The notes: a model not told the origin generated them from the sequence alone. A stretch of DNA of 33,452 bases from Acidithiobacillus ferrianus (GCF_010378095.1 NZ_WNJL01000016.1:1-33452), one strand, 5' to 3'; numbered from the stretch's first letter, positions 1 to 8,308 are shown. Numbers and translations are program-made.

Positions 1-321
1 ATAAAACAAAGCGGCAAGTTGATCCACTTCCAACTCAGTCTAACAGCGGGACCACCAGGCAGCAATATGGGTTTATTGGATGGGACATTTATGTTGCATG
101 GAGCTAAAGGAATATATAGGGATAATCGTAATAAATGTATTATATATTTTACCATTCTTGAAAGCAAGTCAGCAATAAAGCTTAGGCAGTCTAATCGATA
201 CCGTCCCGATAGCTATCCATGCAACTTCGGTTATGGCGTTTTCGCGGATGGGATATATAAGCGCGTTTCAACGGAGAACCCTTCGCTGCTGGGTATTGGA
301 GGCCCATACTCACACAAATAA
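1..321 (+). CDS. Exported small protein, 3' part (copy A, cut by window edge)
   Basis: This is the C-terminal 106 codons of the protein encoded whole at 16731-17222. Reading from base 1 the frame is open to the TAA at 319-321. It differs from the complete copy by K to R, H to R, F to I and T to S changes and shares the terminal Cys-Asn-Phe-Gly and Tyr-Lys-Arg-Val-Ser region. The 5' part is probably the partial gene at 33212-33452, since the two share 70 identical bases. I do not recognise a named family; the beta-rich pattern ending in a Cys/Gly-rich strand resembles small periplasmic domains found with lysozyme-inhibitor-type proteins. Confidence 0.75.
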   Translation: MKQSGKLIHFQLSLTAGPPGSNMGLLDGTFMLHGAKGIYRDNRNKCIIYFTILESKSAIKLRQSNRYRPDSYPCNFGYGVFADGIYKRVSTENPSLLGIGGPYSHK

Positions 322-360
322 TATCAAACGTGAAAGATGTCGTTTTCGTTGATACCCTGA
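1..360 (+). repeat. Right part of the 680-bp repeat (copy A)
   Basis: This stretch matches 16902-17261 almost base for base, with about half a dozen substitutions up to roughly position 350 and divergence after about 360. Its first 70 bases are also the last 70 bases of the window. The first base of the window is the first base after a mismatch that separates the copy at 16.9 kb from the copy at the window end, which is what a graph-based assembly break at a shared block would give. Joined to 33060-33452 it would form one complete repeat. Confidence 0.9.
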
Positions 361-401
361 ACGTCCGCTTCCTCTGCAAAATCGACCATTAGTCACCTGA
401 A

Positions 402-851
402 TCAAGCTGCGTGGCGTTCAAGCACCTCATAGCCGATGCAGGCCAGCCACACGGTCTTTGGTATCGGGCGAGAGCCGTTTTTGTAGTAGGCTATCATGCG
501 CCGAGTCATACCGATGGCTTCTGCCGCACGACTCAGGCTGAGATTGTTCCGCTCCATCCACTCGATGAAATCCCCACGCGTCGGTAATCCTGCCTGCTTC
601 CTCCCCAAGGCATAGAGACGGTCTGCGCCCAGATCCAATCCGCCTGGCCAGTTCAGGCCATCGCCCCAGTCATCTGCATGCCCCTGAGCGAAGAAGGCCG
701 GATCATGAAGCGCGCAAAAGGGGTCTTCCTTCCGTGGCGGACCAATAAGATCCTTGAGATCCGTGGTAAACACTTCGCCGGTGGACCAATGGATTTCTAT
801 CTGGAACGGGCCAGTAATCGTCGCCGTTTCAATTCTGGGTGCTTGATTCAT
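402..851 (-). CDS. DUF2442 domain protein with C-terminal HTH
   Basis: A 149-residue protein. Residues 10-80 look like a DUF2442 domain (beta-rich, with a W-S-T-G-E-V-F-T-T-D-L strand and a later D-W-G-D-G-L motif). Residues 95-140 form a helix-turn-helix of the kind that reads R-G-D-F-I-E-W-M, then L-S-x-A-A-E-A-I-G-M-T-R-R-M-I-A-Y-Y-K. Such pairs with an upstream DUF4160 protein are common in accessory DNA and are often suspected to be toxin-antitoxin-like, with the HTH part autoregulating; that role is inference. The start ATG overlaps the original end of the upstream DUF4160 frame (ATGA), which implies translational coupling. Confidence 0.8.
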   Translation of the reverse strand: MNQAPRIETATITGPFQIEIHWSTGEVFTTDLKDLIGPPRKEDPFCALHDPAFFAQGHADDWGDGLNWPGGLDLGADRLYALGRKQAGLPTRGDFIEWMERNNLSLSRAAEAIGMTRRMIAYYKNGSRPIPKTVWLACIGYEVLERHAA

Positions 852-1084
852 GGATTCAACCTCCGATATTCCGTCAATAGGGCATCCCGATGCGCCTCCA
901 TTCAGGTCCGCACCGGTTCCAATCGCTTCCGGGGCGAGACATAGCCGACCAGAAGCGCGCCTGTCTCGATGGCCAGCGACACACGGGATCCGTCACGAAA
1001 CTGCACATGGACGTGCGGAAGCGGATGCTGCTCCCGGCCATTGATGCGTATACGCCAGTCATCCCCTACTGAGTAGTTGGTCAT
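848..1084 (-). pseudogene. DUF4160-like protein with in-frame TGA
   Basis: The frame opens with ATG at 1084 and encodes 60 residues with the H-P-L-P-H-V-H-V motif typical of DUF4160, then stops at TGA (902-904). Beyond that stop the same frame stays open for 17 more codons (M-E-A-H-R-D-A-L-L-T-E-Y-R-R-L-N-P) and ends at a TGA that overlaps the ATG of the next gene. That tail is what a DUF4160 C-terminus should look like, so the internal TGA most likely replaces a sense codon (TGG would be one change away). Either the protein is truncated, the stop is read through, or the base is a sequencing error. Confidence 0.75.
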
Positions 1085-1136
1085 GGCTTCATGATAGGGA
1101 AATCATTGCACCATCTCAAGGTTGACATCAATTTCG

Positions 1137-1766
1137 CTACACTTCGGTTTGCTCGGCCATTTCCAGGGCATCGTCGACCTCGATGCCCAGATAACGGACG
1201 GTGCTCTCCAGCTTGGTGTGCCCCAGCAGAAGTTGCACGGCGCGGAGATTCTTGGTGCGCTTGTAAATCAATGTGGCCTTGGTTCGGCGCATGGTATGCG
1301 TGCCATAGGCGGACGGATCCAACCCTATGGAAATAACCCAACATTCTACAACACGCGCATACTGCCGGGTGGAAAGATGAGGTGAGGCGTGTTTCCTGCT
1401 GGGGAAGAGAAACTGGCCATCCTTGAGTTTGGCATGGGCGATCCATGTGGTCAGGGCCTCTCGGGTTTGCTCGGTGATCTCAAATTGGACGGGCCTCTGA
1501 GTTTTTTGTTGGAGCACGATGGCGCGGTGCATGACGGTGTGACCATGTGCGATATCGGAAACATGCAGTCCCACGAGGTCGCAGCCCCGCAATTTGCTAT
1601 CGATGGCGAGGTTGAAGAGGGCTAATTCACGGATCTGTTGGGCCAGTTGCAGGCGAATTCTAATGGCCCATACCTCCTGTAGTTTCAAGGGCCGTTTCTG
1701 ACCTATAATTTTGTCTTTGTTCCAAGGGGTTTGAAGGTGCTGGGTGCCGTTGAGTTCTGTTGGCAT
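1137..1766 (-). CDS. Tyrosine recombinase / integrase (catalytic domain only)
   Basis: A 209-residue site-specific recombinase with a nearly complete catalytic set: Arg in K-L-R-G-C-D-L (about residue 60), Lys in Q-K-T-Q-R-P, H-T-M-R-R (about 157), L-L-G-H-T-K-L (about 182) and the nucleophile Tyr in S-T-V-R-Y-L-G (about 193). It lacks a separate N-terminal core-binding domain, so it is of the short integrase type. A purine-rich GGAGA lies upstream of the ATG. It is the only recombinase gene apart from the IS element and could have served integration of part of this region, but I find no clear attachment site beside it. Confidence 0.88.
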   Translation of the reverse strand: MPTELNGTQHLQTPWNKDKIIGQKRPLKLQEVWAIRIRLQLAQQIRELALFNLAIDSKLRGCDLVGLHVSDIAHGHTVMHRAIVLQQKTQRPVQFEITEQTREALTTWIAHAKLKDGQFLFPSRKHASPHLSTRQYARVVECWVISIGLDPSAYGTHTMRRTKATLIYKRTKNLRAVQLLLGHTKLESTVRYLGIEVDDALEMAEQTEV

Positions 1767-2082
1767 GACACGGTCTCCATGGTTGTGAGTAGAAGACCAT
1801 TTTTTGCGAACTCAAAGGGCGGTGCCAGACTGATTGCAGTCATTGGGTTGCCCCGATGCCGGTTAGCTAATATTCAGAAACCGATCACATGATGGACGAC
1901 TTGGCTCGCTGAATTGCACTATGCTTTCCCCAGCACGGCATGCCAGCAGGAGAGATCACCATGGCAATGGTACGACAGGCTGTTCGCCGGGTATCCGTAA
2001 TGGATACCTTACTATTGGGCGAGCAAAACTCACCAGACACAATGATACCCTCTGTCTGGTGGAGCTAACCAGGTGGTGACTT
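1767..2082. other. Non-coding stretch with relic repeats
   Basis: No convincing gene. It holds a 21-bp sequence at 1903-1923 (GGCTCGCTGAATTGCACTAT plus G) that recurs with one mismatch at 8556-8576. A motif around 2040-2062 ending in CTCTGTCTGGTG recurs near 7787-7807, and a degenerate block around 1825-1870 recurs near 22318-22395. These look like remains of older duplications. Confidence 0.5.
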
Positions 2083-2359
2083 ACAGATCCTTCCGCCCGC
2101 TCACTCAAAAGTCTCCCATATCCTCTCCCTGCGTCATCACCGCTGACGCGCAGGAAGAACGTGGCTTCTGGGTTGTGAATGCAGTGCTGGTTGTGAGATC
2201 CAGGCGGCGCTCCACGTAATCATCGGCGGGAGAAGGAAATCCCGCAGCGATCTTGCTGATGAAAACTGGGCGATAACTCGGGCTCGCTGCAGGATCCGGG
2301 CATATGATGGTGAGGCCTGCGCGCGTGAGTTTTTCGATGGTTTCTGGTTTCAGCGTCAT
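2083..2359 (-). pseudogene. umuD: umuD-like gene, frameshifted
   Basis: The ATG at 2359 begins a reading frame whose residues 36-51 read A-G-F-P-S-P-A-D-D-Y-V-E-R-R-L-D, the cleavage-site region and following segment of UmuD-type SOS mutagenesis proteins. Directly after L-D-L the frame is lost. In another frame the sequence continues N-Q-H-C-I-H-N-P-E-A-T-F-F-L-R-V-S-G-D, exactly the next UmuD block. Then the first frame resumes with M-T-Q-G-E-D-M-G-D and breaks again before L-L-S-E-R-A. At least two indels are needed, so this is a decayed gene rather than a single base-call error. No umuC follows. Confidence 0.8.
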
Positions 2360-2429
2360 AGTCCGGGCTCTGCGCATTGTAGGCATAGGTTCCCACGGCC
2401 TGAGCTTCGCAACAAGTGGAGTTGGTCTG

Positions 2430-4364
2430 CTATTGCTGTGTGGCCTTTTCCTTCTTTGGCGCATCGGGGACCTTATGCGAAAACTCGACAACATCTCCCA
2501 GTTCCATCACCTGATTGGGCGGGAGCCGGAAAAAGTCGGTGGCATTGGCGGAAATGCGGAGCATGATGGCAAACAGGTGTTCTCTCCATAAAGAAAGCGG
2601 CGCCTTGGCGGTCGGAATGACCCGTTGGCGAGAAACGAAATAAGTGGTATCCAATGGATTCCATAGGTTGTCTGAATTTTCAGCAGATTTCAGAATCTCA
2701 GGAATGTCTGGGTGTTCCATGAATCCATAACGGGCGGTGAGTCGGCGCACCCCCTGCCCGTAATCCAGCACTACCACGCGGTTCGCGGGAAGGACGCGGG
2801 GTTCCTCCTCAAATTTGATGGTGAGGATGATGACTCGTTCATGAAGCACCTTGTTGTGTTTCAGGTTGTGCAGCAAGGCATGCGGAATGGCCTGCTCGCG
2901 CATGGTCAGATATACCGCAGTGCCCGGGACACGGATAGGATCGCCAGGGGTGACGCCGCTCAGAAAGTCTTCCACCGAAAGGGCATCCGGGTACAGTTTG
3001 CGGGCGAGAATTCCTCGTCCCCAGCGCCATGTCGACATGGTGGTGAATACCGCCAGGCCGATTGCCAGAGGAAACCATCCCCCCTCTACGAATTTCAGCA
3101 GATTCGCGCCGAAAAAAACGCCGTCCAGCAGGACAAAGAAACCGCAGAACAGGCCCGCTTTCCACAACGACCATTTCCAACTGTGGCGGGCGACGAAGAA
3201 GACCAGGATGGTGGTCATCAACATGGTGCCGGTAACCGCCGTACCATAGGCGAAACTCAGCGCGTTCGAAGACCTGAACCAGAGGATCACCACGATAACC
3301 GCCACCATCAACAGCCAATTAAGCAGGGGGAGATAAATCTGTCCGCGTTCGGATGCCGACGTGTGAATGATGGCCTGCCGTGGCAAATATCCCAACAGCA
3401 GCGCCTGTCGTGTCGCCGAGTAGGCTCCGGAAATTACCGATTGCGAGGCGATCACCGTGGCGATGCCAGATATCACCACCATGGGTATGGTTGCCCAGGC
3501 GGGGAAAAGCATGAAAAAAGGATTCTGGATCGCTGATGGATCAAGTTCCAGCAAGGCGCCTTGGCCGAGATAGTTGAGGGCCAAAGCAGGCAGCACCAGA
3601 AAATACCAGGCCATGCGGATAGGCCGCGCACCAAAATGACCCATATCGGCATAAAGGGCCTCCGCCCCTGTGACGGCAAGGACGACGGCGCCCAGAATTA
3701 CCAACCCGCCGATGCCGTGTATTCCGAAAAATTGCAGTGCGTACCACGGGTTGAGCGCAATCAGCACCTGCGGATCTGCGACGATCCAGGTGAGCCCCGA
3801 GCCGAAAAGGAGCAGGAACCATACCAGCATGCTCGGACCAAAGAGGTGGCTGATGGCCGCTGTCCCGCGACGCTGGACCATAAAAAGTCCAATGATCACT
3901 CCCAGCGCCAGAGGGATAACCAATGGTTTCCATGCGGGGGACGCGACCTCCATGCCTTCCATGGCCGACAGCACTGAAATAGCCGGCGTGATGACACCAT
4001 CTCCGTAAAAAAGAGCCGCGCCCAATAGCCCGATACTCAGTATCCACCAGCGCAATCGATTGGAGTGCCCGGTTGCATGAGAGGCCAAAGCGGTCAACGC
4101 CATGACGCCGCCCTCGCCTTGATTGCTCGCCCGCATGATCACCCAGGCGTATTTGACGCTCACGACCAGCACCAGGGTCCAGAAAATCAGGGAGAGGATA
4201 CCCTGGAGATTTACCGCGGTAGGTTGCAGGGACATGGCGGACAGACAGGCGCTGAGAGTATACAGCGGACTCGTGCCGATATCCCCGAAAACCACACCGA
4301 GAGCGGCCATGGCCATCAGCGGAAGGGTTGCACCACCCTGCAAGGGTTTCTTCTGATCAGCCAT
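2430..4364 (-). CDS. kup: KUP-family low-affinity potassium uptake protein
   Basis: A 644-residue inner-membrane K+ transporter of the KUP/HAK/KT family (K+/H+ symport in known members). Near the N-terminus the family signature G-V-V-F-G-D-I-G-T-S-P-L-Y-T is present, followed by the conserved N-Q-G-E-G-G-V-M-A-L segment and Y-G-D-G-V-I-T-P-A-I-S-V-L-S. About twelve membrane helices precede a soluble C-terminal domain of about 190 residues that ends in the family's V-M-E-L-G block. Length is usual. I chose ATG 4364 because GAGG precedes it at good spacing and the family motif starts about 25 residues later; upstream in-frame ATGs lack this. In an acidophile K+ import supports a reversed membrane potential, a role inferred from general knowledge. 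Confidence 0.95.
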   Translation of the reverse strand: MADQKKPLQGGATLPLMAMAALGVVFGDIGTSPLYTLSACLSAMSLQPTAVNLQGILSLIFWTLVLVVSVKYAWVIMRASNQGEGGVMALTALASHATGHSNRLRWWILSIGLLGAALFYGDGVITPAISVLSAMEGMEVASPAWKPLVIPLALGVIIGLFMVQRRGTAAISHLFGPSMLVWFLLLFGSGLTWIVADPQVLIALNPWYALQFFGIHGIGGLVILGAVVLAVTGAEALYADMGHFGARPIRMAWYFLVLPALALNYLGQGALLELDPSAIQNPFFMLFPAWATIPMVVISGIATVIASQSVISGAYSATRQALLLGYLPRQAIIHTSASERGQIYLPLLNWLLMVAVIVVILWFRSSNALSFAYGTAVTGTMLMTTILVFFVARHSWKWSLWKAGLFCGFFVLLDGVFFGANLLKFVEGGWFPLAIGLAVFTTMSTWRWGRGILARKLYPDALSVEDFLSGVTPGDPIRVPGTAVYLTMREQAIPHALLHNLKHNKVLHERVIILTIKFEEEPRVLPANRVVVLDYGQGVRRLTARYGFMEHPDIPEILKSAENSDNLWNPLDTTYFVSRQRVIPTAKAPLSLWREHLFAIMLRISANATDFFRLPPNQVMELGDVVEFSHKVPDAPKKEKATQQ

Positions 4365-4444
4365 AACATCCTCATGAAAAGACTGGCGGCGGAGAATTCC
4401 GCCATAACCTGCCATCAAGAAGCACGAGCAAGTTTTTCCTTAAA

Positions 4445-4470
4445 AGCTTCTGGACCGATATCCAGAAGCT
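4445..4470. promoter_or_regulatory. Perfect 10-bp inverted repeat upstream of kup
   Basis: AGCTTCTGGA, six bases, then TCCAGAAGCT: a perfect 10-bp dyad about 80 bases upstream of the kup start. Read on the minus strand it is followed by TTTAAGG, so it could end transcription of the truncated MFS gene upstream, but the T-run is short. It may equally be an operator for kup. Confidence 0.5.
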
Positions 4471-4508
4471 GCATATACATGACAGCATCCGGTGAGAATA
4501 ACCACCTT

Positions 4509-5315
4509 TTAGCTTCTTTTACTGTGTGGTTGGACCGATTTTGCGTGACGGAATTTTCGGGATTTCCTGCTTACATCCCCAAGGGGGAACTGGAACACTG
4601 TTCCGGCATCGTGGGCCGGAATACACAGTAAACGCCAATCCATATCGTGGCGCATACGGGTGCCAATTTCGGTCATCCGCGTGTGACGTTTTGCTGCCAC
4701 AGGCAATCCGCGGGCACCCAACCAGAGCGCCGGTAGTAAGGCCGCTGCAGAACAATAGAGGCCCACGCGGAAATCGCTGCCGAATATCCCAGCGAGCAAC
4801 AACCCGGCCACCTGACCACCACCGTTAAATGTTTGCAACCAGCCGATGCGTGGCTCCCATTCATCCTGCGGATTAAACTCCACCACAAAGAGCGTGGCGA
4901 CGGTGGCGACAGCCGTGGTCCCAGCTCCGGCCAAGAAAGACAGTGCGGTCCAGGGTAATATTTCAGGCAGGAATGGCATGGCCGCTAACGCCCCCATAAG
5001 CACCAGAAACCCACCAAAAAAGAGTGCGCGGTGGGCATGTCGTTGATCGGCTATGCTGCCCCACAGTGGGGACGTCAGCAGACCCAGGTTGTATCCCCCC
5101 ATGACGTAAGCAACCCAACTCAGCCGATGCGTTAGACCTACGATCATCAGAGGCAGTAGGATGGGCAATACGCCCGAAGAAATAGCCCCTAACAGAGCGT
5201 ACGCAGCAAACCACGGCGAAATCCAGCGGCGTGGCTCACGGAGGGTATCCCGCAGTCGCTGTATACGTTGGTGCAGGCTGTGGCGGTCGGTGCTGTTCGG
5301 GCCAGTGTTCGCCAC
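4509..5315 (-). pseudogene. MFS transporter, C-terminally truncated
   Basis: The 268-residue frame (GTG start at 5315) begins like a major facilitator superfamily carrier, with helices around residues 35-60, 65-85, 98-118, 120-145, 160-180 and 185-205 and an R-A-L-F-F-G-G loop between helices. After about residue 225 the hydrophobic pattern ends in a charged, unrelated tail. MFS carriers usually have twelve helices and about 400 residues, so only the N-terminal half remains and it is unlikely to transport. Substrate cannot be told. Confidence 0.75.
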
Positions 5316-5739
5316 GATCCATACTGATCATGCTTTCTCCTTGTGTGCCGGAATCTAATGCACAGAACTTTATGAAAGCCTAGTTGGTTTGCACCATTCC
5401 CGCAAACCCACGTTTAGTGACGCTGCGGTTTCATGACACTTTTGGGGCCATTTCTGGCCCTGAATCTGTTAATCAGCTCGTCTGTCTTTCTATGCCTAAT
5501 AAACGTCACCCAAGCGCGCTGCGTACTAACTACCAATTTCTGAGTGACCGGTTACGCTGCCCTGCCGCCGTTGAGCCCTGCTGGTCGGCGGTAGGAAGCG
5601 GACGTTTGAATAGGCTAAAGTTGCTTCAAATTTAATGGGGGGGTGAAAAAGGCTCAGTTTTATGTGGCTTTTGCCATATATGGTTCAGCGACAACTCAGA
5701 GAACACATCATAACAACTGCAGAAAAGGAATATGCCACG
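5316..5739. other. Non-coding stretch before the lipoprotein gene
   Basis: No supported gene. It contains the copy of the 28-bp repeat at 5594-5621 and a run of seven G at about 5637-5643. Short open frames here have no recognisable domain and no good ribosome binding site. Confidence 0.5.
5594..5621 (+). repeat. 28-bp dispersed repeat, copy 1
   Basis: GGAAGCGGACGTTTGAATAG followed by GCTAAAGT, with one mismatch to 6939-6966. It begins with the GGAAGCGGAC motif that marks several module borders in the window. Confidence 0.8.
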
Positions 5740-6291
5740 ATGTCCCATAGATCTGTCGCTGCACTCAGCCTGATAACACTCCTTTCCGGTTGTGCCGTCA
5801 GTAACGTGAATACGTCCCCAGGACCGTCGGCCCAAGCCGTACAGAATGCCTCTGTCGTTACGCCACAGGATCGTATCCTGCATTCGTATATGATGCAGGT
5901 GAACCAGATCGTCGCCGGTCATGTCCGCATAATCCGTGAAAGGCAGGAACGCATCGCCATGAAAAAGGCAGGGCATCCTGTCGCGTTACCAACTGGAGCC
6001 TGTCGTGCCGTGGCGGTAATTTTGGCCAATGGAACCGTGGTGCGGGCAGACCTCGCCCAATGTGCCTCTGAGGCGCTCGGCAAGGTTATGTTGGAAGCCG
6101 TTCACAATGCTTCCCCTTTTGGCACGGGAAACGTCCACGATGGGAAGAGCCCTAACGGCGGCTTGGTGATGGCCGCCACGGTAACCTCTATGGCACAACC
6201 AGACTCGGCGGCACCGACCACTCCGGCACTGTGTTCAGGATCACTCCTTGAGCGAGCTTGGGATAGTGGACCCCCCAGTTTTGGCACATAG
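5740..6291 (+). CDS. Lipoprotein with TonB/TolA C-terminal-like domain
   Basis: From ATG 5740 the 183-residue product starts M-S-H-R-S and has a hydrophobic stretch ending in a lipobox L-L-S-G-C at about residue 18, so it should be lipid-anchored in the outer or inner membrane. Residues 85-140 contain a C-R-A-V-A-V-I-L-A-N-G-T-V-V strand and a later A-L-G-K-V-M-L-E-A-V-H-N-A-S-P-F segment, the layout of a TonB/TolA C-terminal fold with a disulphide-capable Cys pair. The last three codons and the stop lie inside the repeat that begins at 6280, so the original C-terminus may have been altered. Confidence 0.6.
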   Translation: MSHRSVAALSLITLLSGCAVSNVNTSPGPSAQAVQNASVVTPQDRILHSYMMQVNQIVAGHVRIIRERQERIAMKKAGHPVALPTGACRAVAVILANGTVVRADLAQCASEALGKVMLEAVHNASPFGTGNVHDGKSPNGGLVMAATVTSMAQPDSAAPTTPALCSGSLLERAWDSGPPSFGT

Positions 6292-6319
6292 CCGCTTTTT
6301 TGGGAACCACTGGACCGGT

Positions 6320-6718
6320 CTAAACCTTCCGAAGCGCCTGCCGCGCGGCTTCGGCCAAAAAGCCGGACCGGCTGGATCCTCGGATTCTGGCCGCCTCGTC
6401 AATACGGCGAATCAGATTGCGCGGCAGGGTGATGTTGACCTTCTCCGTCTTGCCTTCCACGCGAGACACATCCACTTCCACGACCGCCCAGACGCCGTCC
6501 GCATAATCCGGGTCGGCTTGATACTCCGCCAGCGAACGCGGCTCCGGGAGCGGCTCGCCCTCTTCGGCCATTCCTTCCAGGTGCAGATCAATGGCCTCGC
6601 GGACGCTGTCGAGCGCTTCGTCCAGCGTATCGCCCGCGGAAAAGCATCCCGGTAATCCGGGCACGGTGACGCCATAGCGCACACCGTCATCGGTATGGAG
6701 CACGACGGCGAATTTCAT
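6320..6718 (-). CDS. hicB: HicB-family antitoxin
   Basis: A 132-residue antitoxin. Residues 1-75 form the HicB partial RNase-H-like fold (M-K-F-A-V-V, then V-P-G-L-P-G-C-F-S-A-G-D-T). Residues 95-132 form a ribbon-helix-helix DNA-binding domain (V-N-I-T-L-P-R-N-L-I-R-R-I-D). In known systems it neutralises the HicA mRNA interferase and represses the operon. The start ATG overlaps the stop of the upstream hicA remnant (ATGA), the normal hicAB arrangement. The toxin is broken here, so this is an orphan antitoxin. Confidence 0.88.
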   Translation of the reverse strand: MKFAVVLHTDDGVRYGVTVPGLPGCFSAGDTLDEALDSVREAIDLHLEGMAEEGEPLPEPRSLAEYQADPDYADGVWAVVEVDVSRVEGKTEKVNITLPRNLIRRIDEAARIRGSSRSGFLAEAARQALRKV

Positions 6719-6916
6719 GATGACCTCCAGCCAGCTTGCCTTTCGATGTTACGCAGAGTGCCCATAGGAATGTCCTTTGTTGCCAGATCCAACCACCAGA
6801 GCCTTGGCCCTCCTCTGCTCTTTCCAATCACCCGTCACCACCAGTTAGCAAAACCATTGCAGGATGCAATCCGCGCCAGGTCCACCGCGTGCCAAAGGCA
6901 TCCTGTAGAAATTTTC
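6715..6916 (-). pseudogene. hicA: hicA toxin remnant, interrupted
   Basis: On the minus strand the C-terminal HicA block K-D-I-P-M-G-T-L-R-N-I-E-R-Q-A-G-W-R lies at about 6715-6776. A more N-terminal part (R-K-F-L-Q-D-A-F-G-T-R-W-T-W-R) lies at about 6866-6916. Between them are about 90 unrelated bases, and the His motif G/E-S-H-H-Q-F needed for RNase activity is gone. The toxin cannot be made. Confidence 0.75.
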
Positions 6917-6938
6917 GTTAAAGGGCTGGTACAGACTT

Positions 6939-6966
6939 GGAAGCGGACGTATGAATAGGCTAAAGT
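6939..6966 (+). repeat. 28-bp dispersed repeat, copy 2
   Basis: Matches 5594-5621 with one substitution (T to A in the middle). It sits four bases after the end of the hicAB repeat. Confidence 0.8.
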
Positions 6967-7164
6967 ATGCCTCATACTTACCGGGGTGAGAGTGGGGGGA
7001 TTTCATTGTTTTGTCTCATGTGGAGGCGTCAACAGAAAGACAATAAATACAATCGCATAGGCTTGGCATTGAAGGCGCCATATGGGACAGAATGATACCA
7101 ATCGTCTAATCCTCATCTCTCCACTGGATGTTGATCTCTGTAGCGTTACGCGGCACAATGAGGC

Positions 7165-7443
7165 GTGATCAAAAGTTTCCGCCACAAGGGCCTGCAAGCT
7201 TTCTATGAATCGGGCAGCAAGGCAGGGATTCAACCGGACCATGCCGCCAAGATCGCACGGCTACTGGCCCGCTTGGATACTGCCAAAACCCCGGCCGACA
7301 TGAACGTACCGGGATGGAAACTGCACCCACTCCACGGAACCCTGCAAGGACACTTCGCGGTATGGGTCAGCGGGAACTGGAGATTGGTTTTTGCCTTCGA
7401 GGATGGTGACGCCATCCTGGTCGATTACGTGGACTATCACTGA
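7165..7443 (+). CDS. higB: HigB-like RelE-family toxin
   Basis: A 92-residue RelE/HigB-type mRNA interferase. Seen: the N-terminal I-K-S-F-R-H-K-G-L-Q-A-F-Y segment, W-K-L-H-P-L-H-G in the middle, and the C-terminal strands W-V-S-G-N-W-R-L-V-F-A-F and V-D-Y-V-D-Y-H that carry catalytic basic and aromatic residues in the family. Length is usual. It precedes higA by six bases, the toxin-first order typical of higBA. Confidence 0.9.
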   Translation: MIKSFRHKGLQAFYESGSKAGIQPDHAAKIARLLARLDTAKTPADMNVPGWKLHPLHGTLQGHFAVWVSGNWRLVFAFEDGDAILVDYVDYH

Positions 7444-7449
7444 ATCCGG

Positions 7450-7773
7450 ATGAACGCTATGAACCCCATGCACAATCCACCTCACCCCGGACTACTCCTG
7501 CGGGATGATATCTTGCCCGCCTTGGGGTTGACCGTTACTGAAGCAGCGGAGCAGCTTGGGGTAACGCGATCAACCTTGTCGCGCGTGCTCAACGGACGTG
7601 CCGCCATTTCTCCGGAAATGGCGCTACGACTTGAGGGTTGGCTCAGTGTTGAGCATGGGGGCCGTGCCGACGCCTGGATCGCCCAACAAGCGGCCTATGA
7701 CCTTTGGCAAGCCCGCCAAGCGGGAGCACCCCATGTCATGCATGCTCCCATCAGTCATACGCAGGTCGCCTGA
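7450..7773 (+). CDS. higA: HigA-like XRE-family antitoxin
   Basis: A 107-residue antitoxin with the HigA N-terminal signature H-P-G-L-L-L-R-D-D-I-L-P-A-L-G-L. An XRE helix-turn-helix follows (A-A-E-Q-L-G-V-T-R-S-T-L-S-R-V-L-N-G, about residues 30-55), then A-I-S-P-E-M-A-L-R-L-E. It should bind HigB and repress the pair. Several in-frame ATGs lie close together (7450, 7459, 7468); I use the first. Together with higB this is an intact toxin-antitoxin pair. Confidence 0.92.
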   Translation: MNAMNPMHNPPHPGLLLRDDILPALGLTVTEAAEQLGVTRSTLSRVLNGRAAISPEMALRLEGWLSVEHGGRADAWIAQQAAYDLWQARQAGAPHVMHAPISHTQVA

Positions 7774-7851
7774 CTCATAAGATAGAATGATCCCTTCTGT
7801 CTGGTGTCACGCTTTATTTAGTAAAACCATAAATATAAAATAAGGATTACA

Positions 7852-8187
7852 ATGCTAAGAAAACTAGGAGACCAATTAATAAATTACAGCAGAAAAAACC
7901 CAATATTATTTATTTTTTTGTTTATCATGTTTGTTTTTATTTTGATCGCTTTCCCACGGCGCCTTGACCGCCATCAACCGCTCAAGACCCTCATTGGCAC
8001 GTGGTGGCGCGTCGAGCATGGCGGTGAACTGCTGGAATTTTTCCGCATCCAGCCCAAAGAACACCTGATCGAGCAGCACCGATTGCGCACGCTCGCAGGC
8101 GGCTTCCAGCATGAAATCGGAACGGTTTTTGCCCAGCAGGTGGGCGGCGTGGTCAATGAGATCACGTTGCTCCGGCAAGGCACGTAA
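7852..8187 (+). pseudogene. 5' fragment of an AT-rich membrane protein gene fused to antisense DNA
   Basis: An AT-rich leader with AAGGA precedes ATG 7852, and the first 32 codons encode a charged start followed by one strong membrane helix (residues 18-33). At about 7950 base composition jumps to GC-rich and the frame runs on antisense through the DUF1778 gene on the other strand. The remainder is therefore not its own sequence. I read this as the 5' end of an acquired AT-rich gene cut by a rearrangement. Confidence 0.55.
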
Positions 8188-8208
8188 ATTGATGGCGGCA
8201 GCGCGCAT
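7906..8208 (-). CDS. DUF1778 (TacA-like) antitoxin
   Basis: From ATG 8208, preceded by GAGGAG, the product reads like a TacA/DUF1778 antitoxin. A ribbon-helix-helix is at residues 5-45 (I-N-L-R-A-L-P-E-Q-R-D-L-I-D-H-A-A, then S-D-F-M-L-E-A-A) and the toxin-binding tail follows. Native family members usually end near K-A-P-W-E; here the frame runs on for about 14 lysine/asparagine-rich residues into the AT-rich junction at about 7950. The GNAT toxin gene that should follow is missing; a GNAT-like fragment lies instead at 8.7-8.9 kb on the same strand. Confidence 0.82.
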   Translation of the reverse strand: MRAAAINLRALPEQRDLIDHAAHLLGKNRSDFMLEAACERAQSVLLDQVFFGLDAEKFQQFTAMLDAPPRANEGLERLMAVKAPWESDQNKNKHDKQKNK

Positions 8209-8308
8209 GGTAGTCTCCTCATGAAACACAGCAGACATACAAATGGTAGAGCGGCGTATATCTGTTGTCAACACACGGCTAACAGCAAGTCATACGGCAT
8301 GGGCATGA

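Larger units (their letters stand above)
6280..6934. repeat. hicAB-containing repeat, copy 1
   Basis: This block shares both ends with 10469-10767: it starts TTTGGCACATAG and ends GGCTGGTACAG in both places. Copy 1 keeps the whole hicB, but its hicA is interrupted by about 90 foreign bases (6777-6865). Copy 2 lacks those bases but has lost about 300 bases of hicB. Confidence 0.88.

Noticed and set aside
2712..3536. A 274-codon plus-strand frame inside kup
   Set aside because: It is antisense to a conserved transporter and has His/Gln-rich, non-protein-like composition.
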